Positions 10,035 through 22,770 of a DNA stretch of 64,000 nt are shown piece by piece. The notes beneath the pieces are model-generated. The model was given only the letters and a program-made list of their open reading frames with translations. It was not told the origin of the DNA and made no database searches. A program made the translations under genes and the position numbers. Source of the stretch: Oxytricha trifallax (lineage: Eukaryota > Ciliophora > Spirotrichea > Sporadotrichida > Oxytrichidae); contig ARYC01001128.1 in NCBI GenBank assembly GCA_000711775.1, positions 1 through 64,000 of the forward strand. The letters run 5' to 3'. The first letter of the stretch is position 1. Each line of letters begins with the position of its first letter.

Positions 10035-12624
10035 TTGGAAAAAGAGTTCAACAAATTCGTAAATGAAATACATGGGGGAGCAAAAGCTAATCTATTGCAC
10101 CCAATTTAGTCTCAACTTTATAGGTCTTTGAGACATCATATTAAGAGTCACAATATGATACCGACCTCTATAAATAAACAAAGGAGGTTGTACAGAACTC
10201 TAGTTTGTAATGACATATATCATCAAATCTGAACCTTTTCCAACCAATAACATTGTCATAGATGAAGAAATTTCCCCTGAAGATAAAGACTAAGACTCAT
10301 ACTGATATGATTATGATGATGATAACCATTAAGCTGCCTTGAGAGATCTAGATTTCTATATTCTCTCTTTTTTCTAAATGAAATAGCCTTCCTATTTCTC
10401 AACAATACTTTCCGCTCATAGAGAATCAATTAAAAAAAGAATGGAATAAACTTTAAAAAGAGAAGAGAACCACTTAACAATGAAAGAAAGGCCAACAATC
10501 TAAGAGGAAGAACAATGCTGCTATACTATCTTCCCCATCTTCTTAACAACTTAAATACTTTAATTCTAGACAAGAAAAGGAACACAGTCCTAGAAAGCTT
10601 CTCTGAAAATCATCAGACACAACACCCTAAAACCAGTCAAATAAAATCCCATATCTAGTATTGATCTCTAAGAAATGCCTACTTAATAACAGGTTTAATT
10701 TTTTATCAATACTCCAACGAGTTCACATAGTATTTACACAATTCATAATAAATAGTAAAAATAAGAACTGGTAAGACACAATTAATTAATTAATTTAATC
10801 CTAACTGTAATAATTTTGAGATTTTTTTTTTAATTATATTTCAATGTATAATTAGATTATACATTTAATTAATTTTAAACATATTTATAAAATGACTACA
10901 AAACATCAAGCCTCTTCATAACAAATAGTTGCCAAAGTGAAAACTATCTTACCATCTTCAACAAATTAACCAGTAAAATGTTAACTTTTAAATCAATACT
11001 AAGCTATTATATCAGCAGCAGCACAAGATTAGCAGTTGCCCTTCACATTTTCACGATAGCGCACTAATTGATGATGCAATTATTAGTACTAGTGGATCAT
11101 CATCCAAGCAATCTGACTCAGGCAACAACTTTGCAATAAAATGAAAACTTCTTGATAAATTCTATTGACAAATCAGAAATAGAACAATCCTTCACTAATT
11201 GGATCTATAGATAAACTTTCGCAACAAAAATCTCCATTTTTATTGGGAGACCTAGATTAATCACATTAAAACATGTTCATTATTGTAAGTAAAATGTTGG
11301 AATAATTAATTATTTTACAAATTTCTTTGTATAGAGAAGTAAATTTTTAAATACTTAACTTTGATAATTTTAGATTGAAAATACATGGGAGATCTATTAA
11401 TTCCTGAATTGACCAAACTAGTTTTTCCCTCAAATTAATACCGCTTTTCATTTATTTCCTTGATGATATCAAGCCAATGTGGGATAATAAGCCAATAAGC
11501 TATGGTAGAAGGATAAGTCATTCGAATAAAAAATGGGTTCTTTAACAAGATCTGAAAATATTAAACACTTGCTATGTTTGGAAAGAAATTCGAGTTAGAG
11601 AACGAGTTCCATGGTAAAGCTACTGTCATTTATATAAATGGAATCAAGATCGCAGTTTTGAACAAGGATTTCATATATCAAACAATAGTTGACCATATCT
11701 TAATAATAGCAGATCTCATTTAAGTATTGAACTTCTCAGATTATGTGAAATGGACTACTAGCAATCAACCTGAAACACCTTACTAGAGTAACATCTTCAA
11801 GGTAACTGGAGTCAAGGTCAAAGTTAGTGCAGTGAGGAAAATAAAATAGGGACTCAATATAGTAGATATGAGTTTATAAATTGGTTTAAGCAACCAACAA
11901 CAATCTCTCAAGTAATAAAATCAGCATCTACAATTATACTAAACTTGAGATTGCAGTTACAAAGATACAATACTAAGAATGCTGATAGTCATGTTGAGAA
12001 TGTTGGGAAAGCTCAAAGATCCTAGAAATAAGTAGTCATAACAACAGCAGTATTAAAAGCTTCAATAGCTATGAATAAAAGTTAAAAAAAACTACTTTTG
12101 CATTTGTAACTTCAACAACCAGCAAACAAATATATAATTTTAAAAGAATTTCAAAATCATTATAGTTAGGATTAAACTAATTAATTTTGCATTAGCAAAT
12201 CTCTCTTTTTACTATTTATTATGTATTTTATCAATAATAACTTACCATCTCTTAACTGATCATTTATTCTTAGCCATACAAACCCTGAATTTAGACTCAT
12301 ATAACCAGCTCTCATGAGAAAATTGGTGAAGAAAAAAGATAAAAGCACCTAATTTTCCCTCATCTCTCACTAATAGAAAAGGAGATTTCCTGCTTATTAC
12401 TTGTTAAATTTAAGGAGACTTAATTCACTGATATCAAAATAATATCTGAACAGATTCTGGCCTGAAACTAATTCATCATAAAAGGATCCCAGAAATCTTT
12501 TATCTTAATCTATCTTGAATTCTATACTGATATAGAACACTATTATAGTACTTATAAAGATACATACTACTCCGGGATAAAGGGGCTTAACAATTATATT
12601 TTCATCTTTGACTGGCTTCCCCCC
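10035..12624 (+). pseudogene. Plus-strand coding-like cluster, unidentified protein(s)
   Basis: Successive plus-strand frames have protein-like composition. One near 10040-10230 reads EFNKFVNEIHGGAKAN. One at 10212-10770 holds an acidic patch (YDYDDDN). One starts at ATG 10892 (MTTKHQASSQQIVAKVKT). One runs about 11380-11948 with one TGA at 11553-11555, and its tail from ATG 11574 reads FELENEFHGKATVIYINGIK and FSDYVKWTTSNQPETPYQS. One at 12230-12624 reads KSFILIYLEFYTDIEHYYS and IKGLNNYIFIFDWLPP. The region is richer in GC and in plus-strand purines than its flanks. Frames change between pieces, so either several short exons or deletions are missing, or the gene is decayed. I recognise no family. 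Confidence 0.4.
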
Positions 12625-12626
12625 TG

Positions 12627-12953
12627 ATGTTCACATACCTTTCCCAGCCTTCTAATGAAAAGACATCTTAAACATTGAGTAACTATTCCAGGTATGAAAA
12701 AACCGTTAAATTAATTAAGAGTAAAAGAATAAGACCAAAGGGTTCTTGCTGGAACAAGAAAGAAACTGAGATTGAGGATTATACATCAGACTTAAATGAC
12801 TTTCAAGAAGACCCCAACAAGAACAAGAGAAGGAATAATAACAGCAAGAAGAAGTAGAACAAATACAGAGTGAAGAACAAACTAGGGAAATAAGTCCCAA
12901 TGTCTCTTTTTTATAGTAATGATAATCAACTTAATAAGTCAAAAAGGGCTTGA
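12627..12953 (+). CDS. Basic Lys/Asn-rich frame, possibly C-terminal part of the preceding cluster
   Basis: ATG 12627 opens 108 codons to TGA 12951-12953. The product is strongly basic and hydrophilic: SKRIRPKGSCWNKKETE, an acidic turn (EDYTSDLNDFQED), then Asn/Lys runs. It uses TAG and TAA as Gln after the Lys run. The composition suggests a nuclear or nucleic-acid-binding tail rather than an enzyme domain. It ends just before the inverted repeat at 12967. Function unknown. Confidence 0.4.
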
Positions 12954-12966
12954 CCCATATATAAAA

Positions 12967-14620
12967 CCCCCATAGAAATATGTAAAAAAGGTGACAAAAG
13001 GAAACATTGAATATTTAAAAATCAATAAATAGCACAATAAATGATAGATGTTTATTTAAATTTGAATAAGTTTACAATTAAACTCCAACAATTAATACTG
13101 AAAAAAGATACTCTCAATCTAACTGAATCTAATCAACCCTGCTATATCAATGAGCAATATTCATTCAGATAATTAAGCCTCACAGCTCTAAATGTTGACC
13201 TCTCATAGACAGAAATGTAATCCAGAGCGATAAGAAGTACATGACAAGTACTAGTGACTTCCAGTCATGTCAACATCGAGCCAGTACTTTTCCAACTAAA
13301 TCTTATTTTATATAAATTTATAACAAGCCCCTGCATCTGAAGTCGCTCTTTCTTTGTAGTATTTAAGAGAAAGTTCGGCTGAGCATTAATGGATAATTTA
13401 ATGATTTAAATATTTTTAATCATGCAAATGCCTATCTCATAAGGAATATTGCCAAGATTTGACTTCACAGGCAGGCAATAGTGATAGAAAGTTTTGTCTT
13501 CGTTGCTTCCTTGAGAAAATTACATGCTTATGGTTTCTTTCACTTAGTTTCTCGTTCATACACCTGACCTATAAGATTAAAGCAACTCACGAATGGTCTA
13601 GAGATGTTTAAAAGCAAAATTGTGAGCGTACCGCTCTTCTAAAGAGGGGACGTCGTGGGAATCCGTTGCCTAGTCACCTTGTTTTACTCTCGAATTTTTC
13701 TGGACAGTTAGGGAATTCTAAGGACATCCCACTGCACATATGGGGAAAAGAACTGGCCACAAGATGAAGGTGAGAAGCCTGAGTAATCTTCAGGTATATT
13801 GTCTAGAAGATCATCTTCTTCGTTCCATTTGCTAAGATAATGGGTCTTAGGGCGCTCGCTCAATGTCAATCGGTTGTCCCTTAAAAAAAGGATCTTTGCT
13901 TATCTCGGCCACAGTATAGTTTCTAAGTCGGAGACCCAATATCCATAGAGAAAAGCATGGAGAATTGCGTGGTGCCTCTGGCCGGCCCCCAATCGAAGAT
14001 CTTATCGTGACTTCTCCTGCAATACTGGTTTGACAAAACGCCGAGAAGCCCAATATGGAGACCAGCCTCCAGCTGATGAGTAAGTTAGAGGGGAGAGGAA
14101 AGACTCGTGAATGAGGATGTTATTTAGGATGAAGAGCCAGAGAGGCGCGAGAGAAGAGACGATGACGATGGCAACTACAGAGGAGGATGCAAGGCTGGCT
14201 GCGGAGGGTGTAAAGGTGGCAGAGATGGCTTCAGAGGATAACACTTAAATGATAGAAGCATCGGAGGTAGACTACAAAGAGATAGATCAGAGAGTATGAA
14301 TACAATTGAGAAATCAGCAATAGAGGAATCCCAGGAAGCAGAGGAGGAGCAGGGAAAGATTAAGATGACAAAGAAGCAAAGGATGTTGTATGACTAAGCT
14401 GACAATCCTAACCAAAAGAAAAAAGATATTGCAGCTAAGCTCAAGGAGAGATCAAAGAATATACAGAAGTAAAAAGCATATAAATGAACTGCTAAAATTA
14501 TACAGCAATACACAAAACAATGTGAATGAGGTAAAATACTAACATTTAATATACACTGATTCGCATTTAATGTTACCTTTTATCATCTTTTCTTCACCTT
14601 TTTTACATATTTTTATGGGG
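12967..14620 (+). mobile_element. GC-richer unit bounded by inverted repeats, candidate DNA transposon
   Basis: The left boundary, 12967-13012, begins CCCCCATAGAAATATG and includes AAAAAAGGTGA. The reverse complement of 14565-14620 begins CCCCATAAAAATATG and includes the same AAAAAAGGTGA. The first 27 bases match at all but one position, and a further match (AAAGG then AACATT) follows after a small gap. Both outer flanks are ATATATA-like, so a target duplication could be hidden there but cannot be called. The interior (13100-14500) has a conspicuously higher GC content than the surroundings and contains open frames on both strands. No transposase signature was recognised, so the class is unknown. 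Confidence 0.5.
14080..14487 (+). CDS. Cys/Gly- and Lys-rich frame inside the inverted-repeat unit
   Basis: The frame is open for 135 codons between TGA pairs, and its first ATG is at 14296. It reads an acidic/Arg stretch (EEPERRERRDDDDGN), a Cys-Gly cluster (GGCKAGCGGCKGG) that could bind metal, then a Lys-rich end (MTKKQRMLYDQADNPNQKKK, DIAAKLKERSKNIQK). After the TGA the frame continues protein-like (TAKIIQQYTKQCE). It may be the element's own DNA-binding protein. No family was identified. An overlapping plus-strand frame (13623-14034) and minus-strand frames are also open, so which one is real is uncertain. Confidence 0.35.
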
Positions 14621-17569
14621 ATATATATTAACATTTATATTTGATTGGGGGTCCCCAGAGATCTCAATATGATTAAATTATTGTAAATATTACATAAGTT
14701 GTATCACATTCCTTAAAGACTACGTAAGTTTTATAATCTTAATAATATTATATTTGATTTTGATTTAATAAATTGTTATTTTTAACAAAATCAATAATAT
14801 TTTAAAAATAGGATTTATTTAAATTAAAGAATACTTTAATAAATTTACAATTATATTCTGCTTGAAAATAGCTATTAAATGTGGAGTTATAATTAAAGAA
14901 AAAATTAAAAAACAATAAAATGATTTCATCGATGTCTATAGGGAAATCAGAACCGATATTGATAAAGTAAAAAACAAGTCTTAATATGTTGTTGTTTGGT
15001 TCAGTTTTGTAGTAACTCGGCAATTACCTCATTTGGCTATTTACCCATTCCTTCAACCATCAAAGTCAATTAACTCACATAAGATTGGTAATTATGAAAA
15101 TTACAGATATTATGTACTCTATAAATAATTGCATGTTTTAAATTAACTTAACTTAATTCATTATCTAATTAGTTGTCTCATTTAAACAAATAATTTAATT
15201 TATAAACAAAGAGAATAGTTTCTTTTCTATCACAAAATGATGAATAAAATAGTCACTATTATAACATAATCAACCAACACATAACCAAAAAGGAGTGTAT
15301 ATAAATCTCATATTTGACTATTTACTTATTTCTCTCTTTAATATTATATAATATAATGTATAATTTAATAGTTGTATTTGAATTTATACGAGATTCACAC
15401 TCAAATTCTTACAATTAGATATACGTAATAGCACTTATAGCTTTATAAACAACCACAATCGAAATTCCCACATATTAAGATTGAAAAAGTTGACAAGTCG
15501 TTTGATTCTAATATGTCCGCATCCCCCGGACAGCTTAAATAAGTGAAGCTTAGAACAACTTAACAGCCTCAATATACGATCCATATAAGTTATAACTAAC
15601 ATACCTCAACAATATATGATGATTGTTTGTATAAAAAAGAGAAAAAGTATTTAAAATTAAAATTGCTATGATTAAAATTATAATTGTGAAAACTATAATG
15701 GTTCAGTTCTTGACAATTTATACTTCAAATGGGTTGACTAATAGGCATTAGTTCAATATTGACACTAACTAATGACTAATTGTAAAATGAGTGATGATAT
15801 GTTAATATTATATAAACATGATAAATCACTGCTTATTAATAAATAATAAATATAAAATAAACCAAGATAAGATATGCAAACTATCTTAAACTTAACCCAC
15901 TTGCAAATTGAATTCAGAAGATCATGTGTTTCGATTTTGATTCCATATATAAACACTAACTATGACATTTCAAAAGCAGACACTTAAAATGTAAACACTT
16001 TGACTTTCTCTCACTGTCAAAAACAATAAATATTTCTTACTGCCTTAGAGCATGTACTGAAACTCCTTTTGTTTTAACATAATCAGGAACTTTATAATTA
16101 ACTGAAAGGGCGGCATAACGGTTTACACCAAGTATAAAAAACACAATAAAATCATGAATTATTCATTTTCTATATAATTCTCTAATTTAAAACTTATTCC
16201 ACTGCTTCCTGTTAGATTTAACAATATAGCATTACTCTCTAAGAGACTTCATCCTTTAAACGAGCAAAGCAACTTTGAAAGCTGGCTAAAGTTTAGTGAG
16301 AATAAGAATGGAGAATAGATTCCTCAAAAAAATCATATAAATTAGGTAAATTAATAGAAGAAATTAACGAATAAAATGAATAATAAATAAGTAGTAATAA
16401 GAAATGAAGAGGATTTATTTGTTAATGAGTAACAGATTTGTTTATTGCAGATCACTTGCAATCATTTTGGGAAACATTAAGCCTAGTTGATGGACTAGTT
16501 TGTTTTTTTACTTTTATTAACATGATCTTTGTCTAATATGTATTTCTAAATGCAGTTATTCAAGCAATTAAGAAGATTCTGAATTTTCAATAAAGTTAAT
16601 TAAACGTTGAAATGATTGCTTTTATTTATATAATTAATAATAATATTATATACTTATTATGTTTTCTGATATATTCTATTAAAGTTTTTTATGTCAGCTT
16701 TTGTCTTACTCATTAACAATTGCTAATAACTAACTTCCTTCAGTTCAGTAAACAAATCAATTCCAGGACTATTCCTTCTTGGCATTCGCATATTTGAGAA
16801 GATGGAACTGATTTAATTGAAAGACCCTTAAACTAAAGCTTATTTAATGAAATAACACTATAAAATTATTGTTTATGGCAATAGATTAACACTAGATAAT
16901 GGCTCTAGATGTTGATTACATATTCTAGAAATCATTTAATTCAAGATTTTTAATTTTTAACAAGGGATTTTATGGGAAAAATTTTAGTCTTAGTAAATAC
17001 TTTAATTATAATTAGATAAAATTATACTGCAATTGTATTTTAAATTCATAAGCATACAATAAAGCTAGTTTATTAAGAGTAAATAATTAAATCTTGAAGT
17101 TAAGTGTAATAATTAACTGAATAGGTAAATTATAAAGATGCCTCCAAGTCAAATTTATTCATAAGTATACTTACCATTCTGTATCAAAGTCTGTACTTTA
17201 ATTGTTCCTTACTCTTTGACCAGATTTGACTGATGTATCAAATTGATTATAGAGAAAATTATATTAAAATTTACTATTTTAATTTGAATTTTTTATGGAA
17301 AAATAATTAAATACTAAATTAGTGTGTATTAAATAAAAAAACCATAAGAATTTAATGGTGGAGAAACTCTTAAAGTTATCTATATTTTTAAATATCAGCA
17401 TTCTATTTTCTTAAAAATAAAAGAATAACTTAATTTGCATGAATGCAAATATCACAATAGACGAGAGGACTATAAAATAATTTAAAAACAAATCAAAAAG
17501 GCATTTCAACAGAATTTTGAAAAATTAATGCTCAATATTAAATTATTAAAGAGGAAATAATAAATAGCA
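14621..17569. other. AT-rich stretch, no gene recognised
   Basis: Nearly 3 kb of AT-rich DNA. A few short frames exist (for example minus strand 15023-14802) but none carries a recognisable motif. No RNA gene was seen. Confidence 0.5.
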
Positions 17570-18650
17570 ATCTCTAGATATCGACTGTCATATAGAGAGA
17601 TCTTATGATATTGTAGGTTCCATGAATATGTTGGTAAGATGCCATATTTTCTCATTTTGACTCTATCATAAGACTCAAGTAAGACCTTGACGATACTATT
17701 TTTTAAAGTTATGAGGTTTTGTTTTTAATCTTTCAAAACCTTTACTGGTTAAATTTGGTCGTCTAAGGAGCAATACAAGTTGAGTTATTGGACTTGCTTG
17801 GTTGAAGGAATAATAAAGGTGACCATAAGTAACTTCTTTTTTCTCAGCATCTAAATCATCATGAAAATGTACATTATAACAATAGTAATTATTATAAATC
17901 AAATGACCTTGGAAAGTGGTAATTATCAAGTTATAATAGCAAATAACTCGTTGAAGTTTTTAAGTAGACATAAATCAAAACCTGAATAATTTCACACTTA
18001 ATGGATTACCACAAAATTAGGTAAGCTTTAGACAAGAACAAGTGTCCAAAATACTGGTTTCATAGAAAATGCCGCAATTTACTATAACTAATTTTAATCT
18101 GAAAAAAATCAAAATATTTTTAAATAATACTATAGACTGAGGCCAAGTTTAAAATAAAATATGACCACATCTTAAAAAATTAAAATAAAAAATATTTCTG
18201 TATTTTTAAATCTAACGAATTTGATTTTCACGATTAATATCATATGTCCACTCCCAAAACAAGGTTTTTTAGTGAAATGGCTTGTAATTTATGGATTATA
18301 TTTTTTCCTTAAAATTGGCTGTATCTATTTTTTTAATTTATTGAATGTTATGATAAAGATAACCCAAATATAAATAATATTATTGTAAAGCACTGTTTTT
18401 ACTCTACAATTCACTAAATTATATACACCTAAGAGATTATTAAGATCAAATGCTGATTGTAAACAAGATATCATTTCAGAAATTGATAATAATGTGGAAG
18501 TAATAGAACTTTGGTCAAAAATATCAATACTATAAAATAAAAGAACCACTTATAATGATGTATTCGGATGATTAATTATAGAATTTAAGAAGGATGAATT
18601 GAAAGAATAGAACAGGCTCAGATAGTATATGAAGCAAGAATTTAACAAAA
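17570..18650 (-). pseudogene. Minus-strand coding-like region, unidentified
   Basis: Two minus-strand frames follow each other. The first is open from about 18648 to TGA 18111-18109 and reads IFDQSSITSTLLSISEM and SAFDLNNLLGVYNLVNCRVK. The second, about 18095-17570, has three or four TGAs and reads ILDTCSCLKLTQFCGNPLS, HFHDDLDAEKKEVTYGHLYY and LLLRRPNLTSKGFERLK. A pyrimidine tract ending in CAG lies at the switch between them (about 18090) and could be an intron acceptor. The composition looks protein-like but no family was recognised. Confidence 0.35.
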
Positions 18651-20328
18651 ATTCAAATATAAACAAAAACTGTAGTTTAATTACTCACAAAGATCAAAAT
18701 AGACAAAATCGTTTTTTATCAGGATATTGATAAGAAAGTTAAAACCTTTAAAGTGCCTTAAGAGTAAACAAATACTGGCATAAACTCACTTATAATAGTA
18801 GTAAATACTTAATTCCTGGAAGGAATTGTCTAACTAGAGACAAAGCGCGATTTTTCTACTTAAACTAATTTAAACTTACTAATAAATGCAGTTAAATGAG
18901 GCTATACTTAAATTAAGATAACATTATTATGAATATCTAGCTCATAAGATTATTTAGTACACCGATTAAAAAGAGGAGAGAATAATCATTCATATTAATA
19001 AGCAATATGTCGATGCAACATGACATCTTAAGTGAAAACAACACTTATAGAAGACGCTATGCTAGTATGGATTTTGTAACTAAGTAAAGTCTACAAAGTA
19101 AAAGCAAGAATATTAAGTATTATGATGTCACAGATATTTCAATCAGCAAACTGGTAGCAATTGTGGTCTATACAGCTGTTAATAATGAATGAAAAATAAT
19201 CTATGTTGTTATTCTGAGGAATGTTAGATATTATAAATAATACCATAAAAGCATAGCCACCAAACATCAGAAATCAGCTAGAACAGACATCCAAATAAAA
19301 TTTAAGGCACTAAAGAGAAGCATCTACATGCTAAAATATTTTTATCTAACAAGTAACATTTTAATAAACTACTATATTTAAATGTTCAATCTACAATAAG
19401 TGGAGTAAAATAAATATCAATCCATCAACTTTTAACACGATTCCTAATTTAACTATAAAAAAGCTGTTTATTATACTGTTACACAGTCACTATAAGATCA
19501 TCGCGGTTTTAATTTTGTTGAAGTAAGTGTATTTCAATCTAAAAATTTGAAAATGACTCCTTAATTCATGCTAAATGCACCAGTGGTATGGGAAAGAACC
19601 CTGAAAAATAAACTCTTAATAAATAAAGTGATAATGGAAACATAGCAATAAGTAAGAATTGCAAAAGAAATAAACTGCAGAGTCGAATAAATTATTCATC
19701 ATTTACTAATATATGAGCTAACACTAAATCTTTCTTAAACAGAGAGTCAAAGATTAATGAATAAATAGCTTTTAGACAATTAAAATAAAGAATAATATAA
19801 TAATAACACTTGATAGTGTTTAGTTTATACTAATTATTTATTACATTTTTCAACGAATAAGCTATTGTATACACTTTAAAGAAGATCAAATTATCATAAA
19901 ACCTTTAATAATTAAATATAACATAAAGATTAATAATTAATTATAACCTAAAGAAAAAATCGATAAAATAGAGTGAAATATAATCAAGTTTACTTTAATA
20001 GAATTAATTGAAAACTGAAAAGATTTATAAGTAAAATTAATTTTCCAATAACACTTGATAATTATAAATATTTATTTAATCCATAATATGTTTTCATTTA
20101 TATTCAACTCAATTTAGAGATGGTTGTAATTTTCACTATTGCCTTACTTAATTTCAAAATCTAACATTGAGTATTATTCTTTTATGAATATAATTATTTA
20201 ATTACTGAATTATTTCTTATAATCGCCTGAAGATTTGAAAATCTTCATGTAAAAGCAAACATTAATAAATCCCATAAAATACTAAGTCTCTTCTACAGTA
20301 ATATTTGCAGAGAGTTTAAATACAATAG
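18651..20328. other. AT-rich stretch, no gene recognised
   Basis: AT-rich sequence with many short chance frames. Nothing identifiable was seen on either strand. Confidence 0.5.
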
Positions 20329-21139
20329 ATGAATCAAAATAGAAATTCAGTGAGCATGACTAGTCCTCAGTTCTCTTAAAAGCAATTATTATATGCTTAA
20401 TTCAATACTTATAAAACAAAGCAACTCAATATTACCAAACAATAAGAATCTTCAAAGATAAGGCAAATTAAGCCACTAGAGATTGGATAGGACTAGGGAA
20501 TCTCTAAGCTGATCTATTAACTATTGACTGAAACTATCCACCCAAAAATACTAATGTAGCCAATAAATGTAGCAAAGGAAAATCCTATACAGGCATGTAC
20601 CATGAGCAAATGCAAATGAATATAATCAACAACACATGATAAAAATTAAGCAGTGCCAGCAACAAAAATAACAACAGTAAATTAAATGGTTGGTAAAGGT
20701 AGATGTAGACAATACCAAAAATCAGTCTATATATAAAAAAATATGTAAATCAGAATAAATCTAAAACTTCTTACAATAAGTATAGTAGTGGAGAGTATGA
20801 TGAGAAGCGGGGTAATAAAATAAAGCCAATAAATAAAAATAATAACGATAATAACATTAACACAATGCTATTATAAATTTGTGGTTGTTAATTAATAAGT
20901 TATAAATTTATCTAGAATTATATGAATTAATCACAGTTATTTATAAAAATTTAAAACAAAACTTTTAATTTTCAAGCTCAAATGTTAAGATTTATTAATG
21001 TAAAGATTACTTTCTAAGAGATGCTTGGACTTTTAAAAACAATTTAAGTGTCTTATTATGATAAAACAATATTTATCATGATCAATAATGTTTAAAACTA
21101 TATATACTAAAAAATGAGGAACAATTTAATAGATTAAGT
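20329..21139 (+). CDS. Asn/Gln/Ser-rich hypothetical protein, frameshifted
   Basis: ATG 20329 starts MNQNRNSVSMTSPQFSQKQL and the frame runs to TGA 20617-20619. From about 20590 a second frame takes over (GMYHEQMQMNII), has one TGA near 20640, then stays open to the SINE at 21140. It contains SASNKNNNSKLNGW and SYNKYSSGEYDEKRGNK. The Ser/Asn/Gln-rich, hydrophilic composition is common for ciliate regulatory proteins and is not diagnostic. The upstream context (a short AT-rich leader after TTTGCAGAGAG) is compatible with a start. Probably a decayed or frameshifted gene whose 3' end was hit by the SINE. Confidence 0.35.
21128..21139. repeat. Left target-site duplication of SINE copy 1
   Basis: AATAGATTAAGT at 21128-21139, repeated exactly at 21762-21773 on the other side of the element. 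Confidence 0.85.
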
Positions 21140-21761
21140 GTGTGTTTAATGATTAAAATCAAATAAATTTAATATATCACTATTTAATACTAAAATCAAA
21201 CCATAAATCTTAGTCGTGTCGTAGACTTATCTGAGTGAGTTGACGTGGCAAATTCCGTGAAGTGGCAGTCATAAAGTAGAAAACTCCGAAAAATTAATCT
21301 CGCTATCACCTGGTCTTCTCCTAAAATCAAGATTTCAACCAGTTATAACCCGGGGACAGAGCTCGTAGAATTCAACCAGAGTGACAGAAGTTGGAGAAAA
21401 ACGCTTACCGGTCCCACCGCTGCTGGGAAACGTAATCCCTATCCTTTCGCTGTGGTAGCTTCAGTACCCTAACCCGGTGTGGGAGAAAAATCCTTATCGT
21501 TGGCTTCAATGGTTTTCATCTTCTCACTTTTGAAGGCAGAGCGTACCTTCATCCTACTCCCTATTACCTAGGAAACTGAACTCAAGCCAGTTAACTCCTC
21601 TAATGCAGGGAAATCTTAGGATCCAGCTCACTCGAAGAGTGAACGCTGACAGATTGAACCTCGCCGACTGGTCCCTCATACGTTGCGCCCAGCAACCCTC
21701 TACCTGCTCTAGGTAGGCCTTAGTATAATAGAAAGCTCTTTTAGAAAGTCCTAAGTGGTTG
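21140..21761 (-). mobile_element. SINE-like retroelement, full-length copy (622 bp)
   Basis: A 622-bp GC-richer block with no long protein frame, flanked by the exact 12-base direct repeat AATAGATTAAGT. On the minus strand the 3' end reads ATTAAACACAC, and the second copy at 26460 has the same 3' end. Near the 5' end, the complement of 21697-21711 (TAGAGCAGGTAGAGG) resembles a tRNA A box/D arm. The complement of 21650-21660 (GGTTCAATCTG) resembles the polymerase III B box. Their spacing suits a tRNA with a long variable arm. This points to a tRNA-derived SINE mobilised by a LINE machinery in trans. The length is unusually large for a SINE. The family appears uncharacterised to me. Confidence 0.8.
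21650..21711 (-). promoter_or_regulatory. Putative RNA polymerase III internal promoter of the SINE
   Basis: On the minus strand an A-box-like block (21711-21697) is followed about 40 bases later by a B-box-like block (21660-21650), the order and spacing of a tRNA-type promoter. The B box departs from GGTTCGAANCC at a few positions, so the call is tentative. Confidence 0.45.
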
Positions 21762-21773
21762 AATAGATTAAGT
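21762..21773. repeat. Right target-site duplication of SINE copy 1
   Basis: AATAGATTAAGT, identical to 21128-21139. Confidence 0.85.
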
Positions 21774-22625
21774 CATTCTACTAAATCTAATTATTTTCTC
21801 AATGTAAAAAAATCTTTGACAGACTTTATGTAGGATTTTTAAAACTGGGTTTGCATAAAAACAATTAAGAAGATAAAAGATTGTGTGAATTAGCATGGTA
21901 TATTTATATATATAAGTGTGATAAATCTTTAGAAACTGACAATCTTTTCACAAATCATTTATAATTAATAAAATAATATATAAAGAAGATACCAATTAAT
22001 GAAAATTCAAAATGAAATATTAAAAAAGTTAAGTATAATAAAAAGACCTGAAATATTATATTCCAGAAGAAGAAAGAAGTAACATTATTAAAAATATTAA
22101 AACAATGTGCTTAAGAAATATACATCAGGCTTAAGAAAAAACTAAAAAGAAATAAATTAAAATTTTTATTGAAATATTAGGCCTTGAAATAAAGATTTAA
22201 ACAAAATAATGTTAGATATATATATATATATCAATAAATATAAACAAAGCAAGAAATGTTAAAAAGAAGAATAAAATAGCAATTTTTTAAAGTAAAAACA
22301 TTAATTTTTAAATAAATAACATTAATATAAATTAAAATAAAACTTTTTAAAACTGCTAAAATTTGGCAATTTTGCGTATATCATCATTTTTTAAAAAATA
22401 ATATTTTTATCAATTTTTTAGTTTTCCCACACTTTTACAGTTCTCGACAAGTTTTCGGGGCAAATCTTATAAAACGTATTCTGGGTATTTAAAAGTTGAG
22501 GAACAATAGTAGACTACTTAGAGAGCAGTCAAAGTTGAAATGAAGGTTACCTGACGCCTTTTCCCTGTCATAAAAGTCCATGGCAACCACTCATTACTTA
22601 GCTTGAAGCCATGCTATCTCTAAAA
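21774..22625. other. AT-rich stretch after the SINE
   Basis: AT-rich DNA with a short TA dinucleotide tract near 22213-22230. From about 22430 base composition becomes more mixed toward the dispersed repeat. No gene was recognised. Confidence 0.4.
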
Positions 22626-22770
22626 GTACTCATCTAGTGAAGTCCTAATGTGTTTAGTTTGAAATATGATCTCAAAATACTATGATCTGTAGCTTTCTAC
22701 ACCTGGATGAGTTGTCAAAGACCCTGTATAGATGATAGAAGATATACCTAGATTTGGCATTTTTACTTTC
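22626..22770 (+). repeat. Dispersed repeat, copy 1 (partner inverted at 43437-43583)
   Basis: This strand aligns with the complement of 43437-43583 over about 145 bases. Shared blocks include GTACT-CATC, TCAGTTTGAAA-like, GATCTGTAGCTTTC versus GATCTATAGCTTTT, GATGAGTTG and AGATTTGG. Divergence is substantial. The repeat may be a fragment of a larger element or of a duplicated gene. No ends were identified. Confidence 0.5.

Noticed and set aside
13847-14244. Minus-strand frames in the GC-richer unit as the main gene
   Set aside because: They are shadows produced by high GC. The plus-strand frame to 14487 has the more protein-like text, although this remains uncertain.
21140-21761. A structural RNA gene (rRNA, RNase P or snRNA) in the GC-rich block
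   Set aside because: No universal rRNA or RNase P signature was recognised. Exact target duplications and a second truncated copy show a mobile element.
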